Of a stretch of 7,113 nt of DNA, positions 1-6,165 are shown in pieces; position 1 is the stretch's first letter, and every line of letters begins with the position of its first letter. The notes under the pieces are model-generated. The model did no database searches. It saw nothing but the letters and a program-made list of their open reading frames with translations, and had not been told where the DNA came from. Source of the DNA: Frankiaceae bacterium (GTDB taxonomy: Bacteria; Actinomycetota; Actinomycetes; JAVEEJ01); assembly GCA_030840515.1 (NCBI GenBank), contig JAVEEJ010000338.1:1-7113 (forward strand), given 5' to 3'. Made by a program: the position numbers and the translations under genes.

Positions 1-20
1 ATGACCAGAAGGAGGACGGC

Positions 21-176
21 ATGGCCGAGTCCTACAACGGCTACTGCGTGAAGTGCAAGGACAAGCGCGACTTCGACGGTGAGGTCAAGGAGACCAACGG
101 CCGTCGGATGGCACAGGGCATCTGTCCCGTCTGCGGCACCAAGATGACGCGGATCCTCGGGAAGGCCCAGGCCTAG
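21..176 (+). CDS. Small zinc-ribbon protein, DUF5679 type (51 aa)
   Basis: The 51-residue product has two CxxC pairs: C9-V-K-C12 near the N-terminus and C35-P-V-C38 near the C-terminus, about 22 residues apart. This is the spacing of a small zinc ribbon. The opening (MAESYNGYCVKCK) and the ending (CPVCGTKMTRILGK) match what I know of the actinobacterial DUF5679 family, whose function is unknown. The ATG is chosen because a perfect AAGGAGG lies at 9-15, five bases upstream; the ATG at position 1 is in another frame. No signal peptide or membrane segment is seen, so it is probably cytoplasmic. It appears monocistronic, because a strong hairpin follows 20 bases after the stop. Zinc binding is inferred from the cysteines. 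Confidence 0.9.
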   Translation: MAESYNGYCVKCKDKRDFDGEVKETNGRRMAQGICPVCGTKMTRILGKAQA

Positions 177-196
177 ATCCGGCCACCCCCGACGTC

Positions 197-234
197 CGGA
201 AGGGGCGGTCCCTCACAAGGGGCCGCCCCTTCCG
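197..234 (+). terminator. Strong hairpin, likely terminator of the DUF5679 gene
   Basis: Bases 197-212 pair with 219-234 as a 16-bp stem containing a single G-U wobble (T209), closing a 6-base loop (TCACAA). It starts 20 bases after the stop codon. There is no T-run after the stem, as is common for actinobacterial terminators, so the call rests on stem strength and position. Confidence 0.75.
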
Positions 235-626
235 CATGTCTGCACCGCCCCAGCGGCTCAGTGTTCGGCTCAGTGAGTGGGGCGCCGCTCCGTGGGCAGA
301 CGCCGAGCGTGGCCGTCGCTGGTGCTGGCTTCTCAGCGACCGCGGCGGGCAGCGGCGTAGGACGGCTTGGCCTTGCCGTGCACGCTCAACACCCCGGCGG
401 AGTGGGGCCACGCGGTCGTGGTCGTCGCCACGTCCTGCCACTGGAACGCCCAGACGTCACGCACGCGTGGGTGACAGTGATGCAGCCCCACGCTCCGACC
501 GTCACCAGATGCATGAAGATCACCGCCGCGGCGGCCGGCGCCCGCTGTGGACTTCCCGGTCTGTGGAGGACGGCGCCGCAGCCGCTGGCGCGCTGCGAAG
601 GTTGGGCCTCCGTCCAGCGTCAGCCC
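235..626. other. Intergenic region of about 390 bp, no supported gene
   Basis: This stretch lies between the terminator hairpin and the Shine-Dalgarno of the ThiF-like gene. One frame is open upstream of that gene back to 261, but its translation has no recognisable domain, no ribosome-binding site at the early starts, and an Arg/Ala/Gly-rich composition typical of chance open frames in GC-rich DNA. Both strands were read and no tRNA, repeat array or known protein was seen. It should hold the promoter of the ThiF-like/kinase operon, but no convincing -35/-10 pair stands out. It contains a dyad at 456-475 and a 12-base palindrome, CCGCCGCGGCGG, at 523-534. A decayed gene cannot be excluded. 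Confidence 0.5.
456..475. promoter_or_regulatory. 20-bp dyad, candidate operator
   Basis: GTCAC at 456-460 and GTGAC at 471-475 flank an inner perfect palindrome CACGCGTG (462-469). The only non-pairing position is G461/G470. The size and near-perfect symmetry fit a dimeric repressor site, and it lies about 165 bases before the start of the ThiF-like gene. No regulator gene is present to assign it to, and in GC-rich DNA a chance dyad is possible. Confidence 0.25.
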
Positions 627-638
627 GGAGGTGCGCTC

Positions 639-1697
639 ATGCGACCTGTTCTCAAGCCCGTGCTGCGCCGCTTCTGGCGGGACGACCACACGCTGCAGCT
701 CGGCCTCGACCCTCAGCGCGCGGTGGTGCTCACCGGCCTCGACGAGGTCAGGGTTCGCTGGCTCGACCGGCTCGACGGCTCGTGCGACCGGCTCGCCTGG
801 ATGGCGGGGGCGATGGCTGACGGGCTCACGCGCAGCGAGGCCGAGCGCATGCTGGCAGTGCTCGACGATGCCGGGGCGCTGGAGGACGCGAGCCTGCCCG
901 CCGGACCGCTCGCCGACCTTTCCTCCGGTGAGCGCGACCGGCTCGCACCCGACATCGCCGCGCTCTCCCTGCTGGGCGAGGGCGCCGCGGTGGTCATCGC
1001 CCGCCGCGGTGCCGCTGTCGTCGAGGTGCGCGGCCTCGGCCGGGTGGGGTCCGCGCTGACCGCGCTGCTCGCCGCGGCCGGGGTCGGCCACGTGGTGCCG
1101 GTCGACCCGGGCACGGTCCAGCCGGGCGACAGCACACCGGGCGGTCCGCAGGCGCGCGACACGGGTCTGGCCCGCGAGCGCGCGGTGCGTCGCGCTGTCC
1201 AGCGCACCGCCCCGCAAGCCCGACTCGATCCCACCGACTCCGCGCCTGCGCTCGTCGTGCTTGCCGGCGGTTCGCCTGCGGCTGCGGCAGCCCAGCTCGT
1301 GCGCGACGGCGTGGCCCACCTCGTCGCGGCCGTGAACGAGACGACCGGCGTCGTCGGGCCGCTGGTGATCCCGGGCGTCACAGCCTGCGTGCGCTGTCTC
1401 GATCTGCACCGCACCGACCGCGACCCCGCGTGGCCGCGGCTGCTCGCCCAGCTCGCCACTCCGCCCGCGGCGGTTGCCGCCTGCGACGTCGTACTCGCCA
1501 CTCAGGTCGCTGCCACGGCCGCGCAGCAGATCCTCGTTCTGCTCGACTCCGGAGGGCGGTCCCTGCCCGAGTCCGCCAACGGCACCCTGGAGCTCGTGAG
1601 CCCGGGCTGGCGCTTCCGGCGCAGGAGCTGGCCGCCGCACCCGGCCTGTGGCTGTGGCTGGCGGCAGTCGTTCGGAGACGACACCATGGCGGGGTGA
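639..1697 (+). CDS. ThiF/E1-like protein, TOMM leader-binding type (352 aa)
   Basis: The product resembles the actinobacterial group annotated as ThiF-family adenylyltransferase or TOMM precursor leader-binding protein. An N-terminal helical domain (about 1-110) opens with MRPVLKPVLRRFW. A Rossmann-like segment follows, with GLGRVG at 132-137 and VPVD at 153-156. Next come IPGVTACVRCLDLHRTDRDPAW around 244-265 with C250/C253, and a tail RRSWPPHPACGC with C337/C339. These four cysteines fit the structural zinc site of E1-like proteins. The E1 signature after the Rossmann Asp (SNLxRQ-like) is absent: residues 157-170 are PGTVQPGDSTPGGP. ATP-dependent adenylation is therefore doubtful. GGAGGT at 627-632, six bases before the ATG, fixes the start. 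Its stop overlaps the start of the downstream kinase gene. No YcaO, dehydrogenase or precursor peptide gene is in the window, so a peptide-modifying role is unsupported here. Confidence 0.8.
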   Translation: MRPVLKPVLRRFWRDDHTLQLGLDPQRAVVLTGLDEVRVRWLDRLDGSCDRLAWMAGAMADGLTRSEAERMLAVLDDAGALEDASLPAGPLADLSSGERDRLAPDIAALSLLGEGAAVVIARRGAAVVEVRGLGRVGSALTALLAAAGVGHVVPVDPGTVQPGDSTPGGPQARDTGLARERAVRRAVQRTAPQARLDPTDSAPALVVLAGGSPAAAAAQLVRDGVAHLVAAVNETTGVVGPLVIPGVTACVRCLDLHRTDRDPAWPRLLAQLATPPAAVAACDVVLATQVAATAAQQILVLLDSGGRSLPESANGTLELVSPGWRFRRRSWPPHPACGCGWRQSFGDDTMAG

Positions 1698-3004
1698 GCG
1701 ACATCCCGCGCCGCGCGGTGACTCGAGGAGCCAAGCTGGCGGCGTTGCCGATCGGCCTGGCCGGACGCGCGACGTGGGGGCTGGGGAAGCGGATCGGCGG
1801 CCGTCCCGCCGAGCTGGTCGCTGCCGAGGTGCAGGCCCGCACCGCCGAGCACGTGTTCCGCGTCCTGGGGGAGCTCAAGGGCGGCGCCATGAAGTTCGGG
1901 CAGGCGCTGTCGGTGTTCGAGGCCGCCCTGCCCGAGGAACTGGCCGGCCCCTACCGGGCCGCGTTGACGAAGCTGCAGGAGTCAGCACCGCCGCTGCCTG
2001 CCTCCACCGTGCACCGCGTTCTGCTGAGCGAGCTCGGCCCGGGGTGGCGCGAGCAGTTCCAGTCGTTCGAGGACAAGCCCGCCGCCGCGGCGTCGATCGG
2101 CCAGGTGCATCGCGCGGTGTGGCACGACGGTCGGACGGTGGCCGTGAAGGTCCAGTACCCCGGCGCCGGCCCGGCCTTGCTGTCGGACCTGGCGCAGGTG
2201 GGCAGGATCGCCCGGCTGTTCGGCGTACTCGCCCCCGGCCTCGATGTCGCGCCGCTGGTGACCGAGCTGCGGGCCCGGGTCGGCGAGGAGCTCGACTACC
2301 AGCAGGAGGCCGCGTCGACCGCGGCGTTCGCTGAAGCGTTCGCCGGCGACCCCGACATCGTGACGCCGGCTCTCGTCGCGGGCACCGAGCAGGTGCTGGT
2401 CACCGAATGGATCGAGGGGCGGCCGCTGTCCGACGTGATCGCGACCGGCACCACGGAGGAACGCGATCGCGCCGGGCTGCTGTTCGTCCGGATGCTGTTC
2501 TCCGGGCCCGCACGCAGCGGCCTGCTGCACGCCGATCCCCACCCGGGCAACTTCCGGCTGCTGCCCGACGGACGGCTGGGCGTGCTCGACTTCGGGGCGA
2601 TCAACCGGCTGCCAGGTGGTTTCCCCGCGCCCATCGGGCGTTTGGCCCGCCTGGCGCTCGATGGCGACGCGGAGGGCGTGTACGACGGACTTCGGGAAGG
2701 CGGCTTCGTACCGCCCAACATCGAGCTCGACGCCGAGGCCGTGCTCGACTACGTCGCCCCGATGCTGACGCCGATCCGCGAGCCGGAGTTCCGGTTCTCA
2801 CGCGCTTGGCTCCGCGAGGAGGCGGCGCGCGTCGCTGACCCCCGTTCGCCTGCGTGGCAGCTCGGGCGCAAGCTCAACCTGCCGCCGTCCTACCTGCTGA
2901 TCCACCGGGTGACGATGGGCGGCATCGGTGTGCTCTGCCAACTCGGCGCCGGCGGCCCGTTCCGGGCCGAGATGGAGCGCTGGGTGCCGGGCTTCGCGGC
3001 CTGA
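1694..3004 (+). CDS. ABC1/UbiB/AarF family atypical kinase (436 aa)
   Basis: All hallmark motifs of the UbiB (ABC1/ADCK) protein-kinase-like family are present: KxGQ (K67-Q70), the Ala-rich nucleotide loop A130-A133 followed by SIGQVH, the VAVK lysine K152, the EELDY segment at 198-202, the catalytic HADPHPGN at 279-286, and DFG at 299-301. Bacterial members support isoprenoid-quinone biosynthesis, probably through ATPase-driven handling of lipid intermediates; the substrate here is unknown. The opening (MSDIPRRAVTRGAKLAALPIG) is typical of the actinobacterial subgroup. No C-terminal membrane helices are evident. The GTG at 1694 is chosen because it gives this family N-terminus and overlaps the preceding TGA as GTGA. 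The nearest GGAG is 16 bases upstream, so translation is probably coupled to the ThiF-like gene. A homologous ABC1 gene lies next to whiB7 in mycobacteria (Rv3197, from memory). Confidence 0.93.
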   Translation: MSDIPRRAVTRGAKLAALPIGLAGRATWGLGKRIGGRPAELVAAEVQARTAEHVFRVLGELKGGAMKFGQALSVFEAALPEELAGPYRAALTKLQESAPPLPASTVHRVLLSELGPGWREQFQSFEDKPAAAASIGQVHRAVWHDGRTVAVKVQYPGAGPALLSDLAQVGRIARLFGVLAPGLDVAPLVTELRARVGEELDYQQEAASTAAFAEAFAGDPDIVTPALVAGTEQVLVTEWIEGRPLSDVIATGTTEERDRAGLLFVRMLFSGPARSGLLHADPHPGNFRLLPDGRLGVLDFGAINRLPGGFPAPIGRLARLALDGDAEGVYDGLREGGFVPPNIELDAEAVLDYVAPMLTPIREPEFRFSRAWLREEAARVADPRSPAWQLGRKLNLPPSYLLIHRVTMGGIGVLCQLGAGGPFRAEMERWVPGFAA

Positions 3005-3010
3005 CGCCTG

Positions 3011-3193
3011 CTACCACCACTCGCTCTCGAGCTTGCCCTCGATGGCCCGCACGTTCTCCCGGGTGCAGCGGTCGCAGACGAGCTCCACGCCACGGCGCCC
3101 GAGCTGGGTGGACCAGGTCAGCGGCGCGTCGTCGCTCTCCGCCGTGGTGCCGCAGACGCCGCAGACCGGTCGCTGTTCCGCCACGCCGTTCAC
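3011..3193 (-). CDS. Small double-CxxC zinc-binding protein (60 aa)
   Basis: The 60-residue product has C11-G-V-C14 and C40-D-R-C43, separated by a PLTW segment, and ends in a charged helix with the terminal sequence KLESEWW. I recognise this layout as a conserved actinobacterial hypothetical protein, probably a treble-clef or zinc-ribbon fold; no function is known to me. GTG at 3193 is proposed as the start. GTG at 3184 is also possible, and the Shine-Dalgarno is weak (GAG at 3200-3198). The gene is convergent with the ABC1 kinase gene, with six bases between the stop codons. It is divergent from the metallopeptidase gene, so the 112 bases at 3194-3305 must hold both promoters. Confidence 0.8.
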   Translation of the reverse strand: MNGVAEQRPVCGVCGTTAESDDAPLTWSTQLGRRGVELVCDRCTRENVRAIEGKLESEWW

Positions 3194-3216
3194 GCTACTC
3201 GGCCGTCGGGCCGAAT

Positions 3217-3244
3217 GGACGCTGTCGAAGGGACGCTGTCGAAG
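3217..3244. repeat. Perfect 14-bp tandem duplication in a divergent promoter region
   Basis: GGACGCTGTCGAAG occurs at 3217-3230 and again directly at 3231-3244, with no spacer and no mismatch. It lies between the two divergent gene starts (3193 minus, 3306 plus). It could be a duplicated protein-binding site or a recent slippage event. On the minus strand each copy presents TTCGACA. Confidence 0.85.
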
Positions 3245-3305
3245 GGGCAGTAATAGCCAGAAAGTGCCATGGCTGCTGGCGTTTCGACCCGTCAGGCTGT
3301 CTGGC

Positions 3306-5534
3306 ATGCCCCATTCCTCACACCTGGTCCGGCGCAGCCTCGGCCTGAGCCTTGCCGCCGCGCTGGCTTCGCCCGCGCTGATCGCGGTCGCCAGCCCGCC
3401 GTCACACCCCCTGCGCCCGCATGTGCGCGTGGTGCACACGAAGCCGGTCGACGTGAGGCGTGGCTCGCTGACCATCTCGCCGGCGCGGGCAGCCTTCCTG
3501 CGGACGTCCGCCGCCGCTGTCACCTCGTCCGCGGTCACTCCGCGGTCCACCTGGCACGTGGCCTACGACGCCGGCTTCGACGCGAACCCACCCGCAAAGG
3601 CGGCGTTCCAGGCCGCAGTGGACACCTGGGCCGGCATCGTCGCGTCGCCTCAGCCGATCGAGGTGTCGGCGAAGTTCGAGCCCAAGGCTCCCGGGCTGCT
3701 AGGTCAGGCTGGGCCGACCGGGTCCTACGCGTTCACTGGCCTCGGGGACGGCGTCTCGTTCTACCCGTCCGCGCTGGCCGACGCGATGACCAACGACGAC
3801 ATCGCCCAGACCTACTACTCGAAGCCCGCTGGATACCCGGACATCAGCGCGTCCTTCAGCAGCACCGAGTCCAGCTTCTACTTCGGGACCGACGGCCTCA
3901 CCCCGCCCACCAAGCTCGACTTCGAGTCGGTGGTGCTCCACGAGCTCGGGCACGGCCTGGGCTTCGTCGGCGGCATGTCGTACTCGCTCGGGGTGGGCAG
4001 TGACCCCTACCCGTTGATCTATGACCGGTTCGTCGTCAGTGGCGCCAGCACAGCCGTGACGAGCCTGCTCGGGGTCACCCTGGGCTCCGCCCTCACGGGC
4101 AACGCCCTGAGCTGGAACGGTGCCCAGGGCAAGGCAGCCAACGGCGGCGTGCAGCCGAAGATCTTCGCGCCCTCCCCGTGGCAACCCGGCTCGAGCTTCG
4201 CCCACCTCGACGAGACGACCTACACGGCTGCTGCGAATGCGCTCATGACTCCGGCGATCAACATGGGTGAGGTGATCCACTCGCCCGGTGCCATCGTGAC
4301 CGGGATCTTCCGTGACATGGGCTGGGACGCGGTCCTGGGCACTCCGCCAGGCTCGCCAACGACTGTCGCCGCGACCCCGCTCAACGGCGGTGCTTGGGTG
4401 ACGTGGGCAGCCCCCTCGAGCGGATCCCCTGCGACGAGCTACACGGTGACAGCCAACCCCGGAGGGGCCACCGCGACCACCGCCGACGGGAGCGCGCACG
4501 CGATCGCGGTGAACGGACTGAGCAACGGAACGCCGTACACCTTCACGGTCACCGCCACGAACGACTACGGGACGAGCCCACCCTCCTCCGCTTCGGACCC
4601 AGTCGCTCCGAGCGTGATCGACAGCGTTCCGCCGACCGTGAGCATCACAAGCAAGCCTGCGCTCGCGACGAAGTCCACCTCCGCGGCCTTCAACTACACC
4701 GGCGTCGACAACGGCCGGCCGTCGGCGGTGTTCACCTACCAGTGCGCGCTGGACACCACGACGCTGGCGCCCTGTCTCACCCCGCCCAGCTACTCCGGAC
4801 TGGCACAGGGCCTGCACACCTTCCGCGTGCAGGCGTTCGATGAGGCCCTCAACGCGAGCCCGGTCGCGGAGTACACCTGGCGGGTCGACACCACCGCACC
4901 GACAGTCACCGTCACCGCGCAGCCCGTCTGGACCTTGGGCAGCTCGACGGTGCTGCACTACACCGGCGTCGACAGCGGGTCGGCCATCGCCAGCCACAAG
5001 GTGACCTACCGCAGGGCTGCGTTCAACGGGACCTTCCCGAGCACCTGGTCGACAGCGCCGCTGGGATCCTCGACGTCCTCCACGCTGACGTTGGCTCGCG
5101 GGTACACCTACTGCATGGTGGTGCGCTTCACCGACAAGGCCGGCAACTACCGGGACTCGACGCCCACCTGCACCGCGACCCCGGTGGACGACGGCTCGCT
5201 CGCCCGGTCGGCGGGCTGGTCGTACAGCGGAGGGCACGCCGGCTTCTACGTCGGCACCTACTCGCTCGCGAAGAAGTCCTTGGTGAGCCTGACCCGCCCC
5301 GGCCTTCAGACCCGACGGGTGAGCGTCCTTGCCCTGACCTGCGCCAGCTGCGGCGCGCTCCGGGTGTACTGGAACGGCGTGCTGATCAAGACCGTGAGCC
5401 TCTACTCCTCGACCAGCAAGCACCAAATCCTGTTCGTGAAGGACTTCGGCTCAGCGAAGACCGGAACCCTGGTGCTCAGGACGACGAGCATCAAGCCCGT
5501 GTACGTCGACGGGTTGGCCGCCAGCCGAGTGTGA
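3306..5534 (+). CDS. Secreted zinc metallopeptidase-like protein with FN3 and Ig-like domains (742 aa)
   Basis: A signal peptide covers residues 1-29: R9-R10, a hydrophobic stretch of about 18 residues, and AVA at 27-29 as the likely cleavage site. The catalytic region (about 80-345) has H212-E213-L-G-H216-G-L-G219, a later SSFAHLDE at 297-303, an ALMTP segment at 312-316, and GIFRDMGW at 333-340. The third metzincin histidine is missing: G222 stands where it is expected. An FN3 domain follows (about 349-433), then two Ig-like repeats (about 440-529 and 530-628), then a C-terminal module (about 629-742) with TCASCG and VYWNG. The protein probably hydrolyses extracellular or cell-wall-associated protein, with the beta-domains serving as binding stalks. 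The ATG at 3306 is chosen because it begins the signal peptide; it lacks a clear Shine-Dalgarno. GTG 3264 is the in-frame alternative and would add 14 residues. Confidence 0.85.
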   Translation: MPHSSHLVRRSLGLSLAAALASPALIAVASPPSHPLRPHVRVVHTKPVDVRRGSLTISPARAAFLRTSAAAVTSSAVTPRSTWHVAYDAGFDANPPAKAAFQAAVDTWAGIVASPQPIEVSAKFEPKAPGLLGQAGPTGSYAFTGLGDGVSFYPSALADAMTNDDIAQTYYSKPAGYPDISASFSSTESSFYFGTDGLTPPTKLDFESVVLHELGHGLGFVGGMSYSLGVGSDPYPLIYDRFVVSGASTAVTSLLGVTLGSALTGNALSWNGAQGKAANGGVQPKIFAPSPWQPGSSFAHLDETTYTAAANALMTPAINMGEVIHSPGAIVTGIFRDMGWDAVLGTPPGSPTTVAATPLNGGAWVTWAAPSSGSPATSYTVTANPGGATATTADGSAHAIAVNGLSNGTPYTFTVTATNDYGTSPPSSASDPVAPSVIDSVPPTVSITSKPALATKSTSAAFNYTGVDNGRPSAVFTYQCALDTTTLAPCLTPPSYSGLAQGLHTFRVQAFDEALNASPVAEYTWRVDTTAPTVTVTAQPVWTLGSSTVLHYTGVDSGSAIASHKVTYRRAAFNGTFPSTWSTAPLGSSTSSTLTLARGYTYCMVVRFTDKAGNYRDSTPTCTATPVDDGSLARSAGWSYSGGHAGFYVGTYSLAKKSLVSLTRPGLQTRRVSVLALTCASCGALRVYWNGVLIKTVSLYSSTSKHQILFVKDFGSAKTGTLVLRTTSIKPVYVDGLAASRV
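4694..4974 (+). repeat. Tandem Ig-like repeats with a 17-bp identical core
   Basis: An identical 17-base stretch occurs at 4694-4710 and 4958-4974, exactly 264 bases (88 codons) apart, encoding YTGVD in YTGVDNG and YTGVDSG. The surrounding protein aligns as two related domains, each beginning PTVS/TVT. This marks an internal duplication of an Ig-like domain in the metallopeptidase gene. Confidence 0.7.
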
Positions 5535-5551
5535 ACGGCCCACACGCGCGG

Positions 5552-5589
5552 CCGCCCCGGTCACTTCCGTGAGGGAGTGACCGGGGCGG
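5552..5589. terminator. Hairpin between convergent genes, likely bidirectional terminator
   Basis: CCGCCCCGGTCACT at 5552-5565 pairs perfectly with 5576-5589 (14 bp) around a 10-base loop. It starts 17 bases after the metallopeptidase stop and lies 14 bases beyond the end of the minus-strand 73-aa gene, so it can serve both. There is no T-run on either side. Confidence 0.8.
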
Positions 5590-5603
5590 TCTGGGCTACC
5601 CAC

Positions 5604-5825
5604 TCAGCGAGCTGAGCTGCGCGCCCGGTTGGCACGGGACCGAGCCACGGCGGCGAGCCGGTCCCAGCGCCTGGCGTTCGCGAGGCGCATGGCGACGATC
5701 GCCTGCTGGTCCTCGCGGGCCTGGTGCGCGCGCTCATCGAGTCGAGCGCGCGCGAGCTGTTCTGACATGGTCAACATCTCGGTGCTCCTTGCGGTGGGAA
5801 CGACGTAGTGGGTGAGGGTGGTCAT
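5604..5825 (-). CDS. Small helical Arg/Ala-rich protein coupled to whiB7 (73 aa)
   Basis: The product is 73 residues, predicted to be mostly helical from about residue 17 onward, and rich in Ala and Arg with alternating acidic residues (ARARLDERAHQAREDQQ). The C-terminus is basic (RSRANRARSSAR). There are no cysteines, signal peptide or membrane segment. I do not recognise a named family. The start is well supported: ATG 5825 overlaps the whiB7 stop as ATGA, and AAGGAGGAGG at 5842-5833 sits seven bases upstream. That Shine-Dalgarno is made by the whiB7 codons for K89-E90-E91-V92. The gene should be co-transcribed and co-induced with whiB7. A role in the same stress response, or RNA or ribosome binding by the basic tail, is inference only. 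Confidence 0.8.
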   Translation of the reverse strand: MTTLTHYVVPTARSTEMLTMSEQLARARLDERAHQAREDQQAIVAMRLANARRWDRLAAVARSRANRARSSAR

Positions 5826-6106
5826 GCCGCCACCTCCTCCTTGCGCGGACGCCCTCGCGGCCGCTTGCGCGGCACGACGACGCCCTGGACGACCAGCTGG
5901 CCACCCCAGACGCCCCACGGCTCCTGGCGCTCGAGAGCGCCTTCCAGGCACGTGGCACGGACGGGGCACTGCGTGCAGATCCCCTTCGCGGCCTCCACGT
6001 CGGCCGGCGACTCCGCGAAGAACAGGTCGGGGTCGGTCAGATGACACGGGAGGGCGAAGGCGGTGACCTCGATGCCGGTGGGCTCGAGGACTGAAAGGGC
6101 CGTCAC
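5822..6106 (-). CDS. whiB7: WhiB7, iron-sulfur transcription factor (94 aa)
   Basis: This Wbl-family protein has four cluster-ligand cysteines, C21, C44, C47 and C53 (C-x22-C-x2-C-x5-C), the GVWGG turn at 65-69, and a C-terminal AT-hook RGRPRK at 84-89. The AT-hook is what separates WhiB7/WblC from other WhiB proteins. In mycobacteria and Streptomyces it binds the primary sigma factor and AT-rich DNA next to the -35 box and activates intrinsic antibiotic-resistance genes, including its own. GTG 6106 is chosen as the start because AAGGAGG (6121-6115) lies eight bases upstream; an in-frame GTG at 6115 overlaps that Shine-Dalgarno and is unlikely. The long leader carries a uORF and an intrinsic terminator, described separately. 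The stop overlaps the start of the 73-aa gene. Confidence 0.95.
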   Translation of the reverse strand: MTALSVLEPTGIEVTAFALPCHLTDPDLFFAESPADVEAAKGICTQCPVRATCLEGALERQEPWGVWGGQLVVQGVVVPRKRPRGRPRKEEVAA

Positions 6107-6133
6107 TGCCGGCACCTCCTTCTCTTGTTCGCG

Positions 6134-6152
6134 CGCCCGGGGTTGCCGGGCG
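6134..6152 (-). promoter_or_regulatory. GC hairpin between the attenuator and the whiB7 start
   Basis: Bases 6134-6140 and 6146-6152 form a perfect 7-bp stem (CGCCCGG/CCGGGCG) with a 5-base loop. It lies downstream of the terminator T-run and 13 bases upstream of the whiB7 Shine-Dalgarno. It may shape the leader or set translation efficiency; no specific role is shown. Confidence 0.45.
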
Positions 6153-6165
6153 ACTTGCGGTGGAG

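Noticed and set aside
261..638. N-terminal extension of the ThiF-like gene
   Set aside because: The frame is open, but the translation looks non-coding, and the strong GGAGGT at 627-632 plus the family-typical N-terminus support ATG 639.
333..1640. Long open frame on the minus strand (435 codons) opposite the ThiF-like gene
   Set aside because: It is antisense to a well-supported gene, has low-complexity Arg/Gly/Ala-rich translation with no domain, and has no ribosome-binding site. Such frames are expected opposite GC-rich genes.
639..3004. A RiPP/TOMM biosynthetic cluster around the ThiF-like gene
   Set aside because: No YcaO cyclodehydratase, dehydrogenase, transporter or precursor peptide gene is visible. 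The partner gene is a UbiB-type kinase, so a cluster cannot be claimed.
2928..3305. Extension of the metallopeptidase frame upstream to 2928
   Set aside because: It would overlap the kinase gene and the minus-strand zinc protein, and it would place an internal hydrophobic segment where the signal peptide should start.
3699..5426. Long open frame on the minus strand (575 codons) opposite the metallopeptidase gene
   Set aside because: The plus strand here encodes a protein with clear domains, while the antisense translation is repetitive Gly/Arg/Val and matches nothing I know.
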